Source: a virus
Virus record (IMG/VR): IMGVR_UViG_3300044846_002555
Span: 62,001 to 126,000 of that record
Direction: 5' to 3' (one strand)
DNA: 64,000 bases
The notes under the pieces were generated by a model. It ran no database searches and had not been told where the DNA came from. It saw nothing but the letters and a program-made list of their open reading frames with translations. This document shows, piece after piece, positions 31,334-38,090 of this stretch. A program made the position numbers and the translations under genes. Positions within the stretch are counted from its first letter, which is position 1. Each line of letters starts with the position of its first letter.

Positions 31334-32245
31334 TTAAGTTTTAGTATAAGCATAACCTTCTAATCCACAAGTAGTGATACATTCTGAAGGCATTCCTGAT
31401 GGAGTTACTGTTGGTGTCGGTGATGGTGTTGGTACAATTGATTCAGAACAGAAAATACAATCCGCACCTATTTGACTTCCATAAGGTCCAATTAGTAATG
31501 TAATGTTATCAATACCAATTGTGTTATTATTTATACCCATATAACTGATACAAATAATTTCACCATTAACATTCGCTTGATAAACTTCAAATTGTGTGAT
31601 AGTATTACCGGTAGGTGTTATAATTTGATTAGTTGTGAATAACATCTTACCTGTACCATAACACTCTTGGAATTGATAACTATAAGGACATACTATATTG
31701 TCGTCTATAGTGTTAAATGTTACCCCACCTTCAAAAGTACAATCACGACTAATCACCGGTGACGATGATGGTGTTATTGTTGGAGTTGGAGTTGGTGTTG
31801 GTGACACACTTTGAATTGTTGCGCTTATAATAACATTACATAAGTTAGTTGGTGTCGGAGTTGGTGTTGGTGTTGAGGTTGTTGTTGGAGTTGGAGTAGG
31901 TGTAGGTGTTGCGGGAAAATCACAATCAAAAATAGCTGAAAAATTTAAACTTGAACAATTTTGAGTTGGACTAGGTGTGGGTGTTGGACACGCTCCACTT
32001 GAGAAATAAACATCATCTAAATCCGGACATGGGTTAAAACAAGGTGACTGACCTGATAAATCACAAGTTCCGTCTAAAGCGGTTGATAAACACCATTGAG
32101 TTGACCCTGTGTTATAATAAATAAATAATCCATTTGTTTGACCGGTCCAATATAGTTCGGAGTTATGTGTCCCGGCACTAAAATAGATATCATCAAATGT
32201 TGGGTAACCAGTGTTTGAAAGGCAATATATTGAACTACACGGCAT
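31334..32245 (-). CDS. Fibre-locus adhesin with repeated Pro-Thr linkers
   Basis: 303 residues made of short Cys-containing modules separated by four Pro-Thr/Pro-Ser linkers ([18 protein letters not shown] and others). The N-terminal module (TGQTNGLFIYYNTGSTQWCL ... SGQSPCF) looks like a small carbohydrate- or surface-binding domain but I cannot name it. No signal peptide. One base separates it from the 71-residue protein upstream. Linker style is shared with the fibres at 14599 and 18243. Confidence 0.6.
   Translation of the reverse strand: MPCSSIYCLSNTGYPTFDDIYFSAGTHNSELYWTGQTNGLFIYYNTGSTQWCLSTALDGTCDLSGQSPCFNPCPDLDDVYFSSGACPTPTPSPTQNCSSLNFSAIFDCDFPATPTPTPTPTTTSTPTPTPTPTNLCNVIISATIQSVSPTPTPTPTITPSSSPVISRDCTFEGGVTFNTIDDNIVCPYSYQFQECYGTGKMLFTTNQIITPTGNTITQFEVYQANVNGEIICISYMGINNNTIGIDNITLLIGPYGSQIGADCIFCSESIVPTPSPTPTVTPSGMPSECITTCGLEGYAYTKT
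31398..31992 (-). repeat. Pro-Thr linker coding repeats (four tracts)
   Basis: GTTGGTGTNGGN-type short repeats at about 31398-31436, 31770-31810, 31848-31915 and 31964-31992 encode the linkers of the 303-residue adhesin. They are direct repeats of the tract at 19984-20170 and inverted relative to that at 16763-16950. Confidence 0.65.
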
Positions 32246-32246
32246 A

Positions 32247-32462
32247 TTATAATGTTAAATTTAAAATTGATTCACAATTATTGTCATCAATAACTTTTAT
32301 GTTAAAAGATGTTAACGAACTCCAAATAGGTGGTATTGTTACATTATATGGAAACGTTGAAATTGTGTCTATATATATTGATAAAGTAATAGGGTTATCG
32401 CATAGATACACTTGAAAAGGCGATGCTCCGGTAATATTACTTATAGTTATTTGTGTGCTCAT
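32247..32462 (-). CDS. Small beta-type protein, paralogue of the 101-residue protein at 28806
   Basis: 71 residues, first gene of the minus-strand operon. It aligns by eye with the 101-residue protein (ITISNITGASPFQVYLCD versus INIQSITGSNFPYTIYACD, and later a shared IKVIxDxxCE end). Its start is divergent from the primase gene; the 85-nt divergent region holds a TATTTATT element 16 nt before this ATG and a TAnnTTTG promoter for the primase. Function unknown. Confidence 0.55.
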   Translation of the reverse strand: MSTQITISNITGASPFQVYLCDNPITLSIYIDTISTFPYNVTIPPIWSSLTSFNIKVIDDNNCESILNLTL

Positions 32463-32478
32463 TTCTTTAGGTTATCTC

Positions 32479-32486
32479 AATAAATA
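32479..32486 (-). promoter_or_regulatory. Candidate phage promoter element TATTTATT
   Basis: Minus-strand TATTTATT, 16 nt before the first gene of the fibre operon, back to back with the host-type promoter of the primase gene. Confidence 0.45.
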
Positions 32487-32512
32487 TAATGGGAATGAAA
32501 AACTTGTGAAGA

Positions 32513-32543
32513 TTGACAGTTATATTATTTTTTCTTATCTTTG
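32513..32543 (+). promoter_or_regulatory. Bacteroidota-type promoter (TTG, 20 nt, TATCTTTG)
   Basis: TTG at 32513-32515 and TATCTTTG at 32536-32543 fit the -33/-7 consensus of Bacteroidota primary sigma. The -7 box ends only four bases before the primase ATG at 32548, so the message would be leaderless or nearly so. Confidence 0.7.
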
Positions 32544-32547
32544 CTGT

Positions 32548-33447
32548 ATGTCAGATGATGCGGAAATTTTATTAGAAATACTACACGATATTCTTGGAGA
32601 TGAAAAACTCCACTATGAATCAAAAGGTCAAATATCTTTTGACTGTCCGATATGCGATGAAGACCAACATAAAGGAAACCTCGAGGTAAATTACTTTGAA
32701 CACGTATATAAGTGTTGGAGTTGTGGTGATGAGAATAACACAAAAGGCCCTCTTGGTAAACTTATAGATAACTTTGGAGACAAGAAACAAAAGAAAATAT
32801 ATAACTTACTTCAACCTGAAAACCATAAACCAAAAGAGAAACGTAAGGATTATTTAAAGTTACCGACAGGATTTACATTATTTAAAGATAGTAGTTTGGT
32901 TTATCCGGTTCGTCGTCAAGCTTACAATTACCTTAAACAACGTGGTATTACTGATGAGATTATTGAGAAGTATGGTATTGGGTTCTGTGATACGGGAGCA
33001 TTCTCGGGTAGAATTATTATACCGTCTTATGATAATAAGGGTGTTTTAAATTATTTTATTGCAAGAAGTTGGGACCCAAACTCAAGGGCAAAATATAAAA
33101 ATCCTGAAGCGTCCAAAGATGAGATAATATTTTTTGAGAACACAATAAATTGGAATGAAGATATCCATCTTTGTGAAGGTGCGTTTGATGCTATATTCCT
33201 ACCTAATAGTATTGCTATGTTAGGGAAACATATGTCCGAGTTATTACTTAACACGTTGTATGAGAAAGCTAATGGTAATATAATTATATGTCTCGATTCA
33301 GATGCTTGGGCAGATGCTGTTAAGTTATACCACAATTTAAATGGTGGTAGATTATATGGTAAGGTTAAAATAATAAAATTAACGGGTGATGCTGATGTTG
33401 CCGATTTAAGGGGTAACATCAGTGATTACTATTATAAAATGAAATAG
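32548..33447 (+). CDS. DnaG-type DNA primase (zinc finger plus TOPRIM)
   Basis: I place the start at the ATG at 32548 (299 residues) because the promoter -7 box lies immediately upstream; an in-frame codon at 32455 would put the promoter inside the gene. Residues 31-60 hold a CHC2-like zinc finger (CPIC ... CWSC: Cys33, 36, 56, 59). A catalytic core with SGRIIIPSYD and ARSWDPNSRAKYKNP follows, then TOPRIM motifs: CEGAFDAI with its Glu and CLDSDAWAD with the DxD pair near residue 250. It lacks the C-terminal helicase-binding domain of bacterial DnaG. It would lay RNA primers for phage replication. Its stop touches the next ATG. Confidence 0.85.
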   Translation: MSDDAEILLEILHDILGDEKLHYESKGQISFDCPICDEDQHKGNLEVNYFEHVYKCWSCGDENNTKGPLGKLIDNFGDKKQKKIYNLLQPENHKPKEKRKDYLKLPTGFTLFKDSSLVYPVRRQAYNYLKQRGITDEIIEKYGIGFCDTGAFSGRIIIPSYDNKGVLNYFIARSWDPNSRAKYKNPEASKDEIIFFENTINWNEDIHLCEGAFDAIFLPNSIAMLGKHMSELLLNTLYEKANGNIIICLDSDAWADAVKLYHNLNGGRLYGKVKIIKLTGDADVADLRGNISDYYYKMK

Positions 33448-34311
33448 ATGATTGATTTAAATGAAGTTGCAAAAGAAATAAGAGGGTTATTAGATAAACG
33501 AAGAGAAGAACTTGAACTAACATTCGTTGAGGACACCCACACTTATTATATGAAGGATGAGACCGGAGTTATTAGAAGTGATTATCCATCAGTTAGTAAG
33601 GTAATGAAATACTTCTATGAAGAGTTTGATACTGAAGGGATATCATTCAAGAAAGCCAAAGGTGACGTGTTTGTCCAACAACAATTATTAGATGAGTGGA
33701 AAGCTGCTGGGGATTATTCAACTAATATGGGTAGTAGGGTTCACTATATGTTAGAGAAGAAAACCATTGAAATGTTTGGAAATTACAAAGAAGTAAGACA
33801 ACCAATATTTGAATGTGACTTCACCCAAATATTAAAAGGTGATAGTATGATATCTGCCGGAACAGCATACTTAAACCTTATGATTGAGAGAGGTGCGGTG
33901 TTATTAGATACTGAGATTGTATTGGGTGACCCTGAATTAAAATATACCGGGCAACCCGATAAGGTATGGTTGATAATGAATAAGGAACAAACCGAGTTTG
34001 GATTAGTGATAACCGATTGGAAATCAAATAAACCAAAGAACTTTGAGGAGAGTCATTTTACCAAAAAAATGTATTATCCATTTGATAAATTACCAAACAA
34101 CGCATTGGGTCACTACTTTACTCAATTACCATTTTATGGGAAACTCCTTATTAAAATGTTACAAGGAACAAAATATGAGAACATAAAATTGTATGGGTGT
34201 ATTATAGTTCTTGTTAAAGAAATTGGGGAGTATGAAGAATTCCGTGTTCCAAAAGGAGTTCAAGAAACAATATTACAAATGGATATGTCGAAGTATTTGA
34301 CTAAAAAATAA
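33448..34311 (+). CDS. PD-(D/E)XK nuclease (RecB/Cas4-like)
   Basis: 287 residues. Motifs in order: GSRVHYMLE (His99, the GxxH motif of RecB-family nucleases), GQPDKVW (Asp171), TDWKSNKP (Asp190-x-Lys192) and QLPFYGKLL (Gln226, Tyr230). Together these form the full active site of the RecB-like PD-(D/E)XK exonuclease group. It starts directly after the primase stop and lies in the replication/recombination operon, so DNA end processing or recombination is likely. No iron-sulfur cysteine set is seen, which argues against a classical Cas4. Confidence 0.75.
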   Translation: MIDLNEVAKEIRGLLDKRREELELTFVEDTHTYYMKDETGVIRSDYPSVSKVMKYFYEEFDTEGISFKKAKGDVFVQQQLLDEWKAAGDYSTNMGSRVHYMLEKKTIEMFGNYKEVRQPIFECDFTQILKGDSMISAGTAYLNLMIERGAVLLDTEIVLGDPELKYTGQPDKVWLIMNKEQTEFGLVITDWKSNKPKNFEESHFTKKMYYPFDKLPNNALGHYFTQLPFYGKLLIKMLQGTKYENIKLYGCIIVLVKEIGEYEEFRVPKGVQETILQMDMSKYLTKK

Positions 34312-34339
34312 AAATTAACTAAATTTAAAATAAAAACAT

Positions 34340-34555
34340 ATGGACGATTTATTAAAACCAAAAATTGATTTAAAACAACAACCGACATTAGTGTGTGAGG
34401 AATGTAGTGGTATCTACTTCAAAGAAGTTGTGATGATAAAAAAAGTTAACAAATTGTTAACAGGAAGTCAGGAAGATACTATCGTTCCGTTTCCAACTTA
34501 CAGATGCGATGATTGTGGTCACGTAAATGAAGAATTTAAATTATTTGATAAGTAA
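34340..34555 (+). CDS. Small zinc-ribbon protein
   Basis: 71 residues with two CxxC knuckles (CEEC at 19-22, CDDC about 55-58), spaced like a zinc ribbon. Small zinc ribbons in phages often touch nucleic acid or the transcription machinery, but no specific family is recognised. Its stop overlaps the ATG of the small membrane protein that follows. Confidence 0.6.
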   Translation: MDDLLKPKIDLKQQPTLVCEECSGIYFKEVVMIKKVNKLLTGSQEDTIVPFPTYRCDDCGHVNEEFKLFDK

Positions 34556-34743
34556 TGAGATTAATTAAACGACCTGAAGTTTGTGGTATTTGTACCGCAT
34601 CATTGTGGTGGATACCAACAATGACTTACTTCATTATGAAAATGAATGGTGTTATTGCTCCGAGTAAAGAATGGGTGTGGTGGGTAGCAATTCCTGTTAT
34701 GTTTTTAATTTGGGTATTATTAAATTGGAAAATAAAAAAATAA
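34555..34743 (+). CDS. Small membrane protein, unknown
   Basis: 62 residues with two hydrophobic segments (about 15-33 and 42-58) separated by a short KEWVW turn and a positively charged C-terminus (KIKK). ATG overlaps the previous stop by one base. A two-helix inner-membrane protein; nothing indicates function, and its place among recombination genes gives no direct clue. Confidence 0.5.
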   Translation: MRLIKRPEVCGICTASLWWIPTMTYFIMKMNGVIAPSKEWVWWVAIPVMFLIWVLLNWKIKK

Positions 34744-34744
34744 G

Positions 34745-35533
34745 ATGATAAAAAAATTAGTTCACTTTAGTGACTTACATATAAGATTATTTAAAGACCA
34801 CGACTTATATCGTGGAATCTTGAATAATATGTTGGAACAATTCAGAGAGATTGCTCCGGACAGAATTGTCTTTACCGGAGACCTAGTTCATTCCAAAAAC
34901 CAAATGACACCGGAACTTATTGAGTTTGTTGCTTGGATTCTTACGGAATGTTCTCAAATAGCAAAAACGATTATTATAATTGGAAACCACGACTTCTTGG
35001 AGAGTAACTCTTCAAGGTTGGATGCTCTTACACCAGTGATTGATTCGTTGAAGAACGACAACATCGTGTATTTGAAGAACAGAGGTGAATATGAGGACGA
35101 TAATGTTGATTGGGTAGTGTATTCATTACTTGACCATAACATTCCACCTGAGATTGAAAAAACCGGTAGATTGAAGATTGGTTTATTTCACGGGCCAGTT
35201 CAGGGATTAACAACCGACATTGGATATAAGTTTGAAACCGGATTTGAAACAGATAAATTTAACGGATGTGATTTGGTTTTATGTGGGGATATTCACAAAA
35301 GACAAATCTTTAATATTCCGGGTGGAAAGAAAGCATATATGGTGGGTTCGACAATTCAACAGAACTATGGTGAGACCATAACCAAACACGGGTTTGGTAT
35401 CTACAATCTTGAGACAGATGATTATTCATTTGTTGATTTGGATAATCCAAAACCTTTCTTATCATTTAAGATGAAATCATTTGATGATATAATAAACGGA
35501 ACTGAAAAATTAGTTAATAGTGGGAAATCTTAG
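34745..35533 (+). CDS. Recombination nuclease subunit, T4 gp47 / SbcD (Mre11) family
   Basis: 262 residues with the calcineurin-like phosphoesterase motifs in order: FSDLHI (Asp10, His12), TGDLVHS, GNHDF, FHGP and CGDIHKRQ, ending with a GSTIQQNYGE strand typical of Mre11/gp47. With the ATPase coded at 38091 it would form the gp46/gp47 nuclease that resects DNA ends for recombination-dependent replication and degrades host DNA. In T4 the two genes are nearly adjacent; here seven small genes separate them. The 3' end overlaps the next gene by 14 bases. Confidence 0.85.
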   Translation: MIKKLVHFSDLHIRLFKDHDLYRGILNNMLEQFREIAPDRIVFTGDLVHSKNQMTPELIEFVAWILTECSQIAKTIIIIGNHDFLESNSSRLDALTPVIDSLKNDNIVYLKNRGEYEDDNVDWVVYSLLDHNIPPEIEKTGRLKIGLFHGPVQGLTTDIGYKFETGFETDKFNGCDLVLCGDIHKRQIFNIPGGKKAYMVGSTIQQNYGETITKHGFGIYNLETDDYSFVDLDNPKPFLSFKMKSFDDIINGTEKLVNSGKS

Positions 35534-35777
35534 AGACAAATATACTGATGAAGAGTGGGATGAACTTGAAAGAGAGATTGAACACGAAAAAAAATTGGGA
35601 CAACCCGATGATAGGTATTTAACAATTTTTGTTGATAATTTAACTAAAGACCAATTAATTCAACTCAAAAATAAATTAATTGAATGTGATACACCAAGAC
35701 ATCAATATTGGAGAATTGATGATTGGATAAAGTATAGAGAAAATAAAGAACGTGAGACAAATACAATTAACGACTAG
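35520..35777 (+). CDS. Small acidic protein, unknown
   Basis: 85 residues from a GTG start inside the end of the gp47-like gene. Glu/Asp/Lys-rich, predicted helical (LRDKYTDEEWDELEREIEHEK), without recognised domain. It overlaps the following gene by 26 bases, so the three genes form a translationally coupled chain. No alternative ATG would leave a sensible length. Confidence 0.5.
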   Translation: MGNLRDKYTDEEWDELEREIEHEKKLGQPDDRYLTIFVDNLTKDQLIQLKNKLIECDTPRHQYWRIDDWIKYRENKERETNTIND

Positions 35778-36441
35778 TCAATTAAAATCTGTACAAGAAT
35801 ATTGTAAATTAAATAAAATTGAAGATGTCGACAATTTTATCACAAAATGTTTTGCGTCCGGATTTAGTATTGAAAAGTACGGGTTACTTGGTGAAGATTC
35901 GGAAAAACCGGTAGAGATTGAAATTATCAAAGAAATACGGGTTGAAGTTCCGGTTGAAGTCATCAAGGAGGTTGAAAAAATTGTTGAAGTTGTTAAGGAA
36001 GTTCCGGTCGAAACCATCAAAGAAGTTGAGGTCATCAAATATGTTGATAGAGAGGTGGTTAAGGAGGTTAAAGTGGAAGTTCCTGTCGAAAAAATAGTAT
36101 ATATTCACGACAAAAAAGAAGAAGAAAGTGTCACAAATTTAGACAATATTTGTGACAAACCTGAACCAATAATAGTTGAAAAAATAGTTGAAATTATTAA
36201 GGAAGTTCCGGTTGAAAAAATAGTAGAGAAAATTGTAGAAGTTGAAAAGATTGTTGAGGTAGAAAAACCAAATGATAAGGTATTACTTCTTCAAGAAACT
36301 TTACAGACATTAAAAAAAGAATTATCTTTAAAAAACACAAAGATTGAAGAACTTGAAAATAAAAATAAACAATTAGAATCTAATATCACAAATCAAAAAG
36401 CGGTGTATTTGAAAGGTTCTAACTTAAATGAAACAATGTAA
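35752..36441 (+). CDS. Coiled-coil protein with VEKIVEV-type repeats
   Basis: 229 residues from a GTG start. Residues 1-45 form a small globular domain; about 55-170 are strings of five-to-seven-residue units of Val, Glu, Lys and Ile (KEVEKIVEVVKEVPVE and the like); about 175-220 form a leucine-rich coiled coil (LQETLQTLKKELSL). The same repeat type is found at the C-terminus of the membrane protein at 45271. The repeats could be an extended beta or helical stalk. Function unknown; it overlaps the DUF1360-like gene by 14 bases. Confidence 0.6.
   Translation: MRQIQLTTSQLKSVQEYCKLNKIEDVDNFITKCFASGFSIEKYGLLGEDSEKPVEIEIIKEIRVEVPVEVIKEVEKIVEVVKEVPVETIKEVEVIKYVDREVVKEVKVEVPVEKIVYIHDKKEEESVTNLDNICDKPEPIIVEKIVEIIKEVPVEKIVEKIVEVEKIVEVEKPNDKVLLLQETLQTLKKELSLKNTKIEELENKNKQLESNITNQKAVYLKGSNLNETM
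35930..36275 (+). repeat. VEK-repeat coding tract
   Basis: Degenerate GTTGAAGTCATCAAGGA-like units that encode the Val-Glu-Lys-Ile repeats. Near-identical units occur in the gene at 45271. Confidence 0.6.
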
Positions 36442-36787
36442 TATGGTATTATTAATTTGGTTACTAGCGGCATACGGAATGTCAAACATATTGGTCTATG
36501 GGTCAATATTTCAAGGATTAAGAAATTTTATAAAAGCGTGGGGTGAATCGGTATTACCTTTCAATGGGTTAGCTAAATTCATTGGGGATTTACTATCTTG
36601 TATGATGTGTACAAGTGCGTGGGTTGGTTTTTTCTTTGGAATTGCTTATTATTCACCATCAACATCTTTGATTGGAACACCAACTTGGATTGGATGGTTC
36701 TTTGATGGGTTGATTGCGTCAGGGTTTGTTTGGGCATTCAACTCGATGGTAGAATGGTTTGAAGAAAATAGACCAACAAAGAATTAG
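36428..36787 (+). CDS. Small membrane protein, DUF1360-like
   Basis: 119 residues with three hydrophobic segments (about 5-25, 65-82, 90-110) and a CMMCTSAWVGFF motif near residues 58-70. A CxxCxxxW motif after a membrane-proximal helix is the recognisable feature of the DUF1360 group of small phage and Bacillus membrane proteins. No function is known for the family. ATG start overlaps the repeat protein upstream. Confidence 0.6.
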   Translation: MKQCNMVLLIWLLAAYGMSNILVYGSIFQGLRNFIKAWGESVLPFNGLAKFIGDLLSCMMCTSAWVGFFFGIAYYSPSTSLIGTPTWIGWFFDGLIASGFVWAFNSMVEWFEENRPTKN

Positions 36788-36790
36788 AAT

Positions 36791-37306
36791 ATGGAAAAAA
36801 GTTTAGGTGAATTTGTAATTAAGTTTTTACAAGACAAAACTCAAACAAGAAAGATTATTAAGTGTGATGATTTTTTCCAATTGATTGAGGATATGGGTAT
36901 TACTGATGAAAGTGACGATGTTATAAGTATTATAAATTATTTAGAAGAAAATAATACGGATATTAACTTTCACGGAGCAAACACTCAAAATTTTTACACT
37001 AGATATCGAAATATTGAAAGAAAAGTTCAGATGTCTAAAATGTTAAAAGGGTCTAAACCGGAAGTACAAAAACTAATTGAAAAAGTTGAAAGTATAACAG
37101 TTAAAGAAAGACCAGATTGGTTAGAAACGTATAGAAATGATGATGAGGGTGAATCACCTGTCGCTTATACAGATAAAGATAATAATTTAGGTAAAAGTAT
37201 TCTTGATAGATTAACTAATGAAATTAGAGAACGAGTTGAAAATGAACCGGGGATTACTTTAGATGAAATACAAGAACAAATGAATAACGAAATAAATAAC
37301 AATTAA
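36791..37306 (+). CDS. Hypothetical protein, helical and acidic
   Basis: 171 residues, no recognised family. Charged, mostly helical by composition, with a DDVISIINYLEENNTD region and a C-terminal helix (SILDRLTNEIRERVENE). Soluble, no export signal. Four bases after the DUF1360-like gene. Nothing in sequence supports a specific role. Confidence 0.55.
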   Translation: MEKSLGEFVIKFLQDKTQTRKIIKCDDFFQLIEDMGITDESDDVISIINYLEENNTDINFHGANTQNFYTRYRNIERKVQMSKMLKGSKPEVQKLIEKVESITVKERPDWLETYRNDDEGESPVAYTDKDNNLGKSILDRLTNEIRERVENEPGITLDEIQEQMNNEINNN

Positions 37307-37322
37307 ATAAATAAATACAATT

Positions 37323-37586
37323 ATGCCAAAGTCAAAATTACGTGGTGGAGCAAAGGCTCACAACAAAAGAGTTACAACAAGAAACAACACTCTTAGAGGA
37401 TTAAGAAAGAAAGCTCAAGCGGAGTATCAAGAAATGTTTGAGAAACAAATGGAAGCGTTAAAAGTTCAATACCAAAATGAAAATGGTGAAACTACTGAAT
37501 TAAATGCTGAGGTTCTTGGTGACGCAAATGATATTAACGTAACGGATGTTGAAGTTGTAACTCCTGAAGTAACTGATGAGAACTAA
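37323..37586 (+). CDS. Small protein with a basic N-terminus, conserved-phage type
   Basis: 87 residues. The first ~35 residues are strongly basic (MPKSKLRGGAKAHNKRV and RNNTLRGLRKKAQ), followed by a helix (YQEMFEKQMEALKVQY) and an acidic tail. The basic start could bind nucleic acid. I recall similar small proteins in large phages, but no function. It overlaps the P-loop kinase gene by 11 bases. Confidence 0.55.
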   Translation: MPKSKLRGGAKAHNKRVTTRNNTLRGLRKKAQAEYQEMFEKQMEALKVQYQNENGETTELNAEVLGDANDINVTDVEVVTPEVTDEN

Positions 37587-38085
37587 GATAGTATCAGCAT
37601 TTCCCGGAGTAGGGAAAACAACTTTTCATAAAAATAATCCGGAAACAACTTTGGATTCTGATTCAAGTGGGTTTAGTTGGGTTATAAATGAAAATGGTGA
37701 AAAGATAAGAAATCCTGAGTTCCCACAGAACTATATTACCCATATCAAAGAGAATATTGGTAAATACAAATACATCTTTGTTTCTTCACATAAAGAAGTT
37801 AGAGATGCGTTATTGGATAATTGTCTATATTTCTATTTGGTTTATCCGGATGATAACCGAAAAGATGAGTTTATTCAACGATATAGAGATAGAGGTAACG
37901 ACGAGAACTTTATTAAGTTGGTTGATTCTAAATGGAATGAATGGATGTCAGAATACTATTGGATGGATAGAGGTTGTGAAAAACTAACCGCATACGATGA
38001 TTGGAATTTAGATACCGTGTTGGAAGCTCAAGATAGGAGAGACGGTGGTGATGTCATTGAAGAAGATGTAGAAGAACTGAATTAA
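37576..38085 (+). CDS. P-loop nucleotide kinase-like protein
   Basis: 169 residues with an N-terminal Walker A (FPGVGKTTF, Gly11-Lys14-Thr15), a short TLDSDS segment at the expected second strand, and a lid-like Arg-rich helix (FIQRYRDRGND). This layout matches small adenylate/polynucleotide kinase-like P-loop proteins of phages. Substrate cannot be told; nucleotide metabolism or end repair are both possible. Start overlaps the preceding gene; the gp46-like gene starts six bases after the stop. Confidence 0.65.
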   Translation: MRTKIVSAFPGVGKTTFHKNNPETTLDSDSSGFSWVINENGEKIRNPEFPQNYITHIKENIGKYKYIFVSSHKEVRDALLDNCLYFYLVYPDDNRKDEFIQRYRDRGNDENFIKLVDSKWNEWMSEYYWMDRGCEKLTAYDDWNLDTVLEAQDRRDGGDVIEEDVEELN

Positions 38086-38090
38086 AACAA

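Noticed and set aside
32197-32415. 72-codon plus-strand ORF at the divergent region
   Set aside because: It overlaps two minus-strand genes; the minus-strand 71-residue protein has a paralogue at 28806, which supports that strand.
14599-32462. Possible diversity-generating retroelement acting on fibre genes
   Set aside because: No reverse transcriptase gene and no template/variable repeat pair with adenine-biased changes was seen in the window.
32455-32547. Upstream extension of the primase by 31 codons
   Set aside because: It would place the host-type promoter within the coding sequence and begins inside the divergent gene; the ATG at 32548 fits the promoter and the family.
35778-36108. 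Minus-strand ORFs rich in Ser/Thr or Phe/Asn opposite the VEK repeats (also at 45411-45972)
   Set aside because: Antisense shadows of the repetitive coding sequence.
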